A stretch of DNA of 64,000 nucleotides from Murimonas intestini (GTDB lineage Bacteria > Bacillota > Clostridia > Lachnospirales > Lachnospiraceae). The translations under genes and the position numbers were made by a program. Of the stretch, positions 32,956-39,844 are shown piece by piece. Position 1 is the stretch's first letter. Each line of letters begins with the position of its first letter. The stretch lies in contig QGGY01000007.1 in NCBI GenBank assembly GCA_003148945.1, positions 124,001 through 188,000 of the forward strand, in the 5' to 3' direction. The notes beneath the pieces were generated by a model, which was given only the letters and a program-made list of their open reading frames with translations, searched no databases and was not told the origin of the DNA.

Positions 32956-34749
32956 ATGAAGCTGAGTCTCAAAATGACACTTTTATTTTCCGTAATTATG
33001 GCAGCTGCGATTCTGATGCTTTCAGCCTACACTACACAAATCTCGCTGGACGGCGCCAGGAGTTATACACAGTCACGCTTCATGAATATGAGCGCTACCA
33101 TCTCCAGGGATCTGGAACAGGAGATCCGCATGATGTCTCTCACATTGAACGAACTCACCGGCAACACATCGTTCATGGCTGCCCTCAACCAATTTGTGCG
33201 TGATGACAGCAAAGATCAGAAAGTGGGAAACGCAGCCCGCATGGCAGCCCTTCAGCAGCTCTATCAGTCGCCTCTGGTTGAGCGTTTTTACCGTGTCAGC
33301 TTTATTTCCCCAAATGGTTTGTACATCACCAGTCTGATTGATAAAGACCAGGAGCACTCCAGTACTTCCGAAAAACTATACCGTCTTTACAACTCATTGG
33401 GTGAGATACCTCCAGCGGGCACAGACATCCCTTATTACATATTGTCTCCCCAGTCAGACGAATTAAGTACCCGCCAGGATATGCTGGTATACGGAATCGT
33501 TCAGCAGGTTTATTACCGTGGAAATATGCTGGGCTATATCTCTATCTTAAATGAACAAAGCACTTTAAGCCACATTATGAATTTTGTTGACAACGTGGAT
33601 GAGGTAGAAGTACAGGCCGTCTTTGATGACGGCTCTCTCCTGTTTTCCAGCACAGGCCAGGTATACCCTCTTCCTATGGATATGCAGACCGGAAGTATGC
33701 AGGAATGGACAGACCCTGAAAATAATACACAGCTGGAAGTGCTTCATACCAGAATAGAGTCACTCGGGTTAAACCTCTATATTATCCAGGACAGCCACTA
33801 TGCTGCTCTGCGAAATAAAGATCTCCGAACTTCAATCATGCGGCGTGCCCTGTTAATTATGCTGCCTGCTATCGCACTTATCACCCTGATCGCCTTTGGT
33901 CTGACACGCTCCATCCGCCGTCTGACAAAAAAAGTCCGCCAGATGCCTGCTGAGAGTGTACTGCCGGGAAATCCGTCCACAACGCAGGCGCTTATGAATG
34001 TTGTTACTTCCTCCGGCGATTATGAGATCCACATATTGGAACAGACATATAACAGCATGATGCTCCGCCTGCGTGACAATACACTGCGTGAGCTGGCGCT
34101 GCGTGAGGGCGCCCTGCAGGCACAGCTCAGCGCCCTTCAGGCACAGATCAACCCACATTTTATATACAATACGCTCAATATCATATCTGCCAAATCCATG
34201 GAGAGCGGAAATTTTGATGTCATTGAGATCTGCGACCAGTTTGCCTCTATGCTCCGCTATGCCATGGATACACGCTCCCGCACGGCCACAATGCAGGATG
34301 AAATCGAAAATGTCCGCAATTACCTGACATTGGCTAAGGCACGCTACGAACAAAACCTGGAATACACGATTGACGTACCGGATGACCTGCAGGATATCAA
34401 AGTACCCAAGCTGACACTGCAGCCCATCGTAGAAAATGCACTGACTCATGGCTATGACGGCATAAATGTACTGCGTGTACTTACCATTACAGGAAAAATT
34501 TCGGGAGAAAACCTGCTTCTGGAAGTCCATGATAATGGCACAGGTTTTTCAGAAGAAATACTTCAGAATCTCCGCCAGCGTATAGATGATATAAATGCCG
34601 GCAAGGTCTCCACAGAGGAATCCAACGGGCACATAGGCCTGCTGAACACCTGTCTGCGGTTGTACTACTACAGTAAAGGTTCCATACAGATGTCCATCCG
34701 CAATGACAACGGTGCTGTAATTACGTTTTCATTGCCTGTTTCCCTGTAA
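32956..34749 (+). CDS. YesM-type sensor histidine kinase
   Basis: A 597-residue kinase with two membrane segments (LLFSVIMAAAILMLSAY near the N-terminus and ALLIMLPAIALITLIAF near residue 300) that enclose a dCache-like sensor. Then come a HAMP-like stretch, the His_kinase motif QINPHFIYNTLNII and the ATPase domain with LQPIVENALTHG, VHDNGTGF and HIGLLNTCLRL, all intact. I take ATG 32956 (GGTGA 5 bases upstream) over ATG 32944. It stands alone and is divergent from the CBM9/GH3/ABC operon; its likely partner is the lone YesN regulator at 15861. Such pairs sense an extracellular sugar and activate the uptake genes. Confidence 0.9.
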   Translation: MKLSLKMTLLFSVIMAAAILMLSAYTTQISLDGARSYTQSRFMNMSATISRDLEQEIRMMSLTLNELTGNTSFMAALNQFVRDDSKDQKVGNAARMAALQQLYQSPLVERFYRVSFISPNGLYITSLIDKDQEHSSTSEKLYRLYNSLGEIPPAGTDIPYYILSPQSDELSTRQDMLVYGIVQQVYYRGNMLGYISILNEQSTLSHIMNFVDNVDEVEVQAVFDDGSLLFSSTGQVYPLPMDMQTGSMQEWTDPENNTQLEVLHTRIESLGLNLYIIQDSHYAALRNKDLRTSIMRRALLIMLPAIALITLIAFGLTRSIRRLTKKVRQMPAESVLPGNPSTTQALMNVVTSSGDYEIHILEQTYNSMMLRLRDNTLRELALREGALQAQLSALQAQINPHFIYNTLNIISAKSMESGNFDVIEICDQFASMLRYAMDTRSRTATMQDEIENVRNYLTLAKARYEQNLEYTIDVPDDLQDIKVPKLTLQPIVENALTHGYDGINVLRVLTITGKISGENLLLEVHDNGTGFSEEILQNLRQRIDDINAGKVSTEESNGHIGLLNTCLRLYYYSKGSIQMSIRNDNGAVITFSLPVSL

Positions 34750-34762
34750 TCATATCTGTTAT

Positions 34763-34788
34763 TTAACTGTTCAGTACCTTTACAGTAC
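34763..34788. repeat. GTAAC-type palindrome, copy without clear target duplication
   Basis: TTAACTGTTCAGTACC followed by TTTACAGTAC shares its core with the copy at 31840. The right end has lost one T and the flanks do not match, so it may be an older copy. Confidence 0.4.
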
Positions 34789-34839
34789 AGGAAACGAAGT
34801 TTCCTATGAAAGAACATTCAAACACCCAGAGGAAATAAA

Positions 34840-34883
34840 AACAGCAGGAACAGGACTGACTATCCGATCCCGTTCCTGCTGTT
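34840..34883. terminator. Bidirectional terminator between kinase and lipoprotein genes
   Basis: AACAGCAGGAAC (34840-34851) pairs perfectly with GTTCCTGCTGTT (34872-34883); T-rich tracts follow on both strands. It serves the converging genes ending at 34749 and 34897. Confidence 0.8.
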
Positions 34884-34896
34884 TCTATTTTTAATA

Positions 34897-35748
34897 TCAG
34901 TTAGTGATAAACTCACCCTGGGGCCAGTTCAGCCACATCCATTCACTGACTGTATCACCCGCATCTTCCGTTGTCAGATGGATAAGATCACATTCCTGAT
35001 CACTTATCTCAATATAAAATTCATTCGGGTGCTCCAGGTCATATCCTACAATATGCCAGCCAGACTGCATGAGCATATCTTTCGCCTCCTGATATGAGAG
35101 TCCGCAGTAGATCCCAAGCATGGCAACACTGTCATTTCCAACGCAGTTAACTGTGATTGGCACCCTGGGATTAGTCTCTGTAGCAGGCTTCCACTCTACA
35201 GACATTCCGCCCCCTTCACAACGTTTCGCATACATCCCCAGCTGCTGGGCCTCTGTCTCCTGAAGCTCCAGTATCTCTGTAAGAGACTGCAGTCCTTCTT
35301 CATACATATAATCGCTTAATTCCATTCTGTATATTTGATCCTCCGGCTCTTCATACACTTCCTCTGCCGTCTCAGGCCCGGTCTGTACTGCCTCTGTCTG
35401 TGCTGCTTCTGTCTGTACTGCCTCTGTCTGTACTGCCTCTGTCTGTTCAGGCGCTGCCGTCTCCGGCACATATGTCTCAGGTACCGGCTGCTCTGTGACG
35501 GGAGCTGCAGTCTCTGCCGTCTCCGGCACACTTGTTTCGGCAGTTTTCTGTGCTGATTCTTCAGTTTCCTTTAGTACAGTTTTTCCGGTTATCTTTGCTG
35601 CAGTACTCTCTGTTTCCCTGGAAACTGTTTCTTTCTCAGCTGCCTTTGAGCCCGCTCCCTGACATCCTGTAAATACAGATGACATAGATAACACAGCAGA
35701 AAAAACGACTGCAGCTAAAACCCCTGATTTTGTATTCCTCTTCTTCAT
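34897..35748 (-). CDS. Lipoprotein with Thr/Glu/Val-rich stalk and unknown C-terminal domain
   Basis: A 283-residue lipoprotein: lipobox VFTGC with Cys29, then about 100 residues of low-complexity stalk rich in Thr, Glu, Pro and Ala that includes tandem QTEAV units near residues 105-125. The globular C-terminal part (about 130-283) has YRMELSDYMYEEGLQSL, MLGIYCGLSYQEAKDML and a final acidic WMWLNWPQGEF. I do not recognise a named family for it. GGGAGAG precedes the ATG. The stalk suggests display of the C-terminal domain above the membrane. No operon partner is evident. Confidence 0.7.
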   Translation of the reverse strand: MKKRNTKSGVLAAVVFSAVLSMSSVFTGCQGAGSKAAEKETVSRETESTAAKITGKTVLKETEESAQKTAETSVPETAETAAPVTEQPVPETYVPETAAPEQTEAVQTEAVQTEAAQTEAVQTGPETAEEVYEEPEDQIYRMELSDYMYEEGLQSLTEILELQETEAQQLGMYAKRCEGGGMSVEWKPATETNPRVPITVNCVGNDSVAMLGIYCGLSYQEAKDMLMQSGWHIVGYDLEHPNEFYIEISDQECDLIHLTTEDAGDTVSEWMWLNWPQGEFITN

Positions 35749-35902
35749 AATCTCTCCCTCACCTTTCCTTTTTAATACATGTCCAATACACTTCTAACAT
35801 GCTTTATAGCTACTCTATACCTTATCGTGCGCAGCACGCCTCAAAATCCTCTATTTACAGCAGTATATCACAATTCTGCCTGTAAAATAAACAGGCAAAA
35901 AA

Positions 35903-36082
35903 TACTTAATGTTACAGTTCAGCCGTCTGCCATTCGGCAGCCGTCTGAACTATAACAACGCTCCGCGATGCACACAAAATGCTGTTTACAGCATTTTGGC
36001 GCTGCAACTCTCGGGATTTTCGTGCAAAATACGCACGAAAACACCTCGCGGAATGGTGGCGTGTGAACAGTAACTACTTAAT
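35903..36082. mobile_element. 164-bp MITE with 8-bp target-site duplication
   Basis: The element spans 35911-36074. Ends are GTTACAGTTCA and TGAACAGTAAC (10 of 11 paired). It is flanked on both sides by TACTTAAT (35903-35910 and 36075-36082), an exact 8-bp duplication. Inside are several hairpins: a 21-bp imperfect stem at 35911-35956; CAAAATGCTG/CAGCATTTTG at 35975-35998; TTTTCGTGC/GCACGAAAA at 36017-36041; and an outer TCCGCGA/TCGCGGA pair enclosing the last two. It contains no coding frame, so a transposase would have to act in trans. It fills most of the gap before the propeller-protein promoter. Confidence 0.82.
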
Positions 36083-36113
36083 TTCTCTGTAACGTCTTTT
36101 TTACTTTTTATAT

Positions 36114-36142
36114 TTGACTTCCTGTCTGAATGAAAGTATAAT
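36114..36142 (+). promoter_or_regulatory. Promoter of the propeller-protein gene
   Basis: TTGACT and TATAAT separated by exactly 17 bases, 74 bases before the ATG at 36216. It is a strong sigma-A match starting 32 bases after the MITE target duplication. Confidence 0.8.
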
Positions 36143-36215
36143 ATATTTTATTACATTTGTAAGATTTATCTCTTTTAATCACTTAAGCTGGCTTTATAAA
36201 AAAGCGGAGGAATAA

Positions 36216-37508
36216 ATGACTGAAAAAAGACTGAAACATCCCTCTAAAAAAATGAATCTGGGAATAAAGATCTTTCTTATCATTACCGTTGTTATGGTTC
36301 TCTGCACCGTGTGTACAGCGTTTGTATGGTCACAATATAAGGCGCCTCAAATTATGGGGGCGGAAGTTCCGGCGGATGCATCAGATAATACCATTGAAAG
36401 TATAACAAGGAAATGGTTTGAAGAATGGTCGGATGGACATGAAGGCTGGAAAGTACCGCCGTCTTACCGCCTGAAGGACACGGAGATCATAAATCTGGAT
36501 AGTCTGGAAGACGGCTATATTGAGGTCCACTACAGGGCCAGGATATCATGGTGGAGCCAAAAAGCCGTACAGAATCTGGAATTGATCAGTACAGACAGCA
36601 GGAATGTGTATGAAGGACAGTGGGTGCTGAAATGGCAGGAAGAAGACGGACTCTGGAAAATAACAGAAGTGCTGAGCCCGGTCCAATATCAGATACAGTC
36701 CCCTGAATTTCAGGAAGAAATAAATAAGCCTCAGACAGACCACTTTTCATACGATTCAAGCAAAAAGGAAGCTCCTTTTGTCAAAGATGGAGTTCTGTAC
36801 GTGACTTATGACGGCGGCATGAATTTTATTGAGGTACCGGACGGATATGAACAGGTGCTTAAAACACCAAATGGAACGTATAACGAGTACCTGCCGGACG
36901 GTAGCTGCCTTGTGACCAGCTCTCTGACTGCTTTTGCAGGCTTTTCCGGTGGTAAAACAAAGCTTATTTACAGTACGGATGAAGGAAAAAGCTGGCAGGA
37001 AAGCATAATATATGAGGGCGGTTATTATGCAAATACATTTCTGTCAAAAACAGATAATTTCTGCTATGTTACCTTTGCAGTTGACAGGACAGGGGGCAGT
37101 GACTATTATGGGTCATTCCGTTCTTCTGATCTGACCGGGTGGGAATCCGTATCACTGCCTGACCCGCTTTTTTCTAATGCTTCCTGTGTCTGCTGGACAG
37201 ATGATAATACAGGATACTATGCAGGCAGTTCCGACAGCTATTATATGACAAAGGACGCCGGAAAATCATACGAAATGTACAGCCTTCCCCATGACAATGA
37301 CATTATCGCAAGCCTTGGCTATAATCCATATGACTGCATGGAAAGCATATATCAGGAGGAAGGGATAACATATATGGTCGTGGGACAGGGTGACGACGGC
37401 GACTACGCCAGAAATGGAACCCTCCTGAAAGCGCTCTTTAAATCTGAGGACGGCATCCATTTCTCATTTGTAAACGAAATAGAAGACAAAACTTCAGAGG
37501 CGGGATAA
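36216..37508 (+). CDS. Membrane-anchored BNR/sialidase-like propeller protein of unknown function
   Basis: A 430-residue protein with an N-terminal membrane anchor (IFLIITVVMVLCTVCTAFVW) and an extracytoplasmic part. The first ~120 residues after the anchor form an alpha+beta region with WFEEWSDG and WVLKWQEEDGLWKITEV, like a stalk domain. From about residue 190 come beta-propeller repeats with an Asp-box YSTDEGKSW and a related MTKDAGKSY. Asp-boxes are structural and do not show sialidase activity. GCGGAGG precedes the ATG. It has its own strong promoter and converges with the debranching-enzyme gene. No function is assigned. Confidence 0.75.
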   Translation: MTEKRLKHPSKKMNLGIKIFLIITVVMVLCTVCTAFVWSQYKAPQIMGAEVPADASDNTIESITRKWFEEWSDGHEGWKVPPSYRLKDTEIINLDSLEDGYIEVHYRARISWWSQKAVQNLELISTDSRNVYEGQWVLKWQEEDGLWKITEVLSPVQYQIQSPEFQEEINKPQTDHFSYDSSKKEAPFVKDGVLYVTYDGGMNFIEVPDGYEQVLKTPNGTYNEYLPDGSCLVTSSLTAFAGFSGGKTKLIYSTDEGKSWQESIIYEGGYYANTFLSKTDNFCYVTFAVDRTGGSDYYGSFRSSDLTGWESVSLPDPLFSNASCVCWTDDNTGYYAGSSDSYYMTKDAGKSYEMYSLPHDNDIIASLGYNPYDCMESIYQEEGITYMVVGQGDDGDYARNGTLLKALFKSEDGIHFSFVNEIEDKTSEAG

Positions 37509-37510
37509 GA

Positions 37511-37526
37511 GGGAAGCCTGCTTCCC
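37511..37526. terminator. Small hairpin between converging genes
   Basis: GGGAAGC and GCTTCCC form a perfect stem over ct between stops at 37508 and 37528. The T-runs are short, so it is a weak candidate. Confidence 0.4.
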
Positions 37527-37527
37527 C

Positions 37528-39651
37528 CTACCTCTCCACCGCCTGCCACACCGCTGCGCTTCGAGGCTGCATCCGCATATTCTCCCATATGCCGCCCGGC
37601 TGCTCCTCCCCTGTGCAGGCATACAGCTGCCAGCCCCAGCCCTCTAAGAGCCCGGGCAGCACGATCTCCTGCTCCTCCCAGTAGACGTTAACAGCAAAAT
37701 ATACTATATCATCTTTTCCTTTTTCTCCATCATATCCCGCATACATCACACAAAGTACCTTTGTATCACTGCTGATATCACTCTTCCAGGGTTTCTGCGT
37801 GTGCACGCTTATCCGCGGGAATCCACATTTCGCAGGCTCAAGGTCACGTCTTACTGCCGGATGGGCCTTTCGGAAATAGATCATTCTCTTAAAGAACTCA
37901 AATAATTCCCTGTTTTTGTCTATAAAACCCCAGTCCAGCCAGGAGATTTCATTGTCCTGACAATAGGCATTATTATTTCCATACTGTGTATTTCCAAACT
38001 CGTCTCCCGCTAAAAACATAGGGGTCCCTCTGCTACACATAAGAACAGCGCAGGCATTTTTCATCAGCCGCAGCCTTAATCTGTTGATTTCCCCGTTTTC
38101 TGTCTCCCCCTCCGCGCCGCAGTTCCAGCTCAGGTTATTGTCCGAGCCGTCTGTATTGTTCCATCCATTATCCAGGTTATGCTTCTCACTATAGGCATAG
38201 AGGTCATAGAGCGTAAAACCGTCATGGCACGTCAGAAAATTTACAGAGGAATTATAGCCCTCATACCCTTCTCTGTACAGATCCGGCGAACCAGTTATCC
38301 TCTTTGCCGCCTCAGGGGCCATCCAGTAATCACCCTTCAGAAAACTCCTCATGTCATCCCTGTATCTGCCGTTCCACTCAGCCCACCTGTTCCATGCCGG
38401 AAAGTTACCTACCTGGTACAAGCCGCCTGCATCCCAGGCTTCCGCAATCAGCTTCACATTTCCAAGAATAGGGTCAAAAGCAAGGCGCTGAAGCAGCGGA
38501 GGATCCTTCATTGGGGAACCGTCCTCATTTCTGCCCAGGATACTGGCAAGATCAAACCTGAAGCCGTCCACCCTGTAAGCAGTTGTCCAATAGCGCAGGC
38601 ACTCTACTATCATTTCCTGGACTACAGGATGATTACAGTTCATGGTGTTGCCGCAGCCGCTGAAATTATAGTAATGTCCATCAGGCGAAAGCATGTAATA
38701 AATGTTATTGTCAAAACCCTTGAAGGATATAAACGGTCCTTCCTCATTTCCCTCCGCTGTATGGTTAAATACTACATCCAGTATCACCTCTATCCCATTT
38801 GCATTGAGCTGTCTGATAAGGGTCTTCAGTTCCGTACCTTCGTGGTTATATTCTTCTGCAGCCGTATAGCTGGTATTTGGCGCAAAAAAGCTTACTGTAT
38901 TATATCCCCAGTAATCCAGCAGATGCTTCCCATCCACATGGCGCTCTCCCATAGTCTCATCAAATTCAAAAATAGGCATCAGCTCTACTGCAGTAATTCC
39001 AAGCTCCTTCAGATAAGGAATCTTTTCCATCAGCCCCGAAAATGTTCCGGGATGCTTCACCCCGGATGACTCATGCCTGGTAAAGCCTCTCACATGAAGC
39101 TCATATATGATCAGATCACTTGCCGGCAGCAGTGGCTGGACTGTGTTTCCCCAGTCAAAATTATTTTTTACTACTCTGGCATGGTAGTTCTTATCTGCCC
39201 TCTTCTTTTCTCCCCATACACTCTGCCCTGTCACTGCTTTGGCATACATATCCAGAAGTGTATGATTTTTGTCAAATAAAAGCCCCTTTGGGGGATCCCA
39301 GGGCCCGTCAAGGCGGTAAGCATACTCAAACTCTGTGATATCCAGCCCGAACACGATCATAGAATATACATTTCCGATTTTATAATGTTCAGGAAATTTA
39401 AGCACTGCATAAGGTTCTTCCTCTTCCCTCCGGTACAAAAGCAGTTCACAGGCAGAGGCATACTTAGAATGCACAGTAAAATTAACTGCCCCGTTAAGTG
39501 CAGTGGCTCCATTTACATCATACATACCAGGACGCACTGGAAATCCCTCCACCACGTCAAGCGGTATCATCTGTTCATACGTATCCATTGTGACAAGCTC
39601 GCCTTTCTGTCCTGGCTGCTGCGTCTGGTCCATCTGCTTTATCTTCCTCAT
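37528..39651 (-). CDS. glgX: GlgX-type glycogen debranching enzyme (GH13)
   Basis: About 707 residues. An N-terminal CBM48-like domain (PVRPGMYDVNGATALNGAVNF) precedes the GH13 barrel. Conserved regions are DVVFNHT (I), YRVDGFRFDLA with the nucleophile Asp (II), KLIAEAWDAGG with the acid Glu (III) and FLTCHDGF with the third Asp (IV). Isoamylase/GlgX enzymes cut alpha-1,6 branches of glycogen. No signal peptide, so intracellular. I choose ATG 39651 because AGGAGG lies 9 bases before it; an ATG at 39684 is farther upstream without a site. It converges with the propeller gene and is separated from the GH78 gene by a hairpin. Confidence 0.87.
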   Translation of the reverse strand: MRKIKQMDQTQQPGQKGELVTMDTYEQMIPLDVVEGFPVRPGMYDVNGATALNGAVNFTVHSKYASACELLLYRREEEEPYAVLKFPEHYKIGNVYSMIVFGLDITEFEYAYRLDGPWDPPKGLLFDKNHTLLDMYAKAVTGQSVWGEKKRADKNYHARVVKNNFDWGNTVQPLLPASDLIIYELHVRGFTRHESSGVKHPGTFSGLMEKIPYLKELGITAVELMPIFEFDETMGERHVDGKHLLDYWGYNTVSFFAPNTSYTAAEEYNHEGTELKTLIRQLNANGIEVILDVVFNHTAEGNEEGPFISFKGFDNNIYYMLSPDGHYYNFSGCGNTMNCNHPVVQEMIVECLRYWTTAYRVDGFRFDLASILGRNEDGSPMKDPPLLQRLAFDPILGNVKLIAEAWDAGGLYQVGNFPAWNRWAEWNGRYRDDMRSFLKGDYWMAPEAAKRITGSPDLYREGYEGYNSSVNFLTCHDGFTLYDLYAYSEKHNLDNGWNNTDGSDNNLSWNCGAEGETENGEINRLRLRLMKNACAVLMCSRGTPMFLAGDEFGNTQYGNNNAYCQDNEISWLDWGFIDKNRELFEFFKRMIYFRKAHPAVRRDLEPAKCGFPRISVHTQKPWKSDISSDTKVLCVMYAGYDGEKGKDDIVYFAVNVYWEEQEIVLPGLLEGWGWQLYACTGEEQPGGIWENMRMQPRSAAVWQAVER

Positions 39652-39737
39652 CTGCTGCATCCTCCTTCCCCTATCGCTTTTCATGATATCATATATCTTA
39701 TCATGAAATCATATGCAAAACAAATAGCATCACGCTT

Positions 39738-39791
39738 AAATGCCGCTCCCACAACTCCGGCTTGCGGCCGGATATTTGGACAGCGGCATTT
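39738..39791 (-). terminator. Terminator after the GH78 gene
   Basis: AAATGCCGCT (39738-39747) and AGCGGCATTT (39782-39791) pair perfectly and enclose a smaller CCGG/CCGG stem. It follows the GH78 stop on the minus strand; the T-run is modest. Confidence 0.6.
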
Positions 39792-39819
39792 CCAGTATTC
39801 ATCTTAATTTTATTATTTA

Positions 39820-39844
39820 GTAACTGTTCGGGGCTTTGACTTAC
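39820..39844. repeat. GTAAC-type repeat overlapping the GH78 stop
   Basis: GTAACTGTTCGGGG ... CTTAC resembles the short palindromes elsewhere but the inner part differs and there is no flanking duplication. It includes the GH78 stop codon at 39841-39843. Confidence 0.3.

Noticed and set aside
33853-34530. A minus-strand open frame of about 225 codons
   Set aside because: It is the antisense shadow of the YesM kinase ATPase domain.
35390-35450. Tandem short repeats that might suggest a CRISPR-like array
   Set aside because: They are in-frame coding repeats for QTEAV units of the lipoprotein stalk; there are no spacers of constant length and no cas genes.
38179-39069. A long open frame on the plus strand (about 296 codons)
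   Set aside because: It lies antisense to the well-supported glycogen debranching gene, has no ribosome site of note and no recognisable domain.
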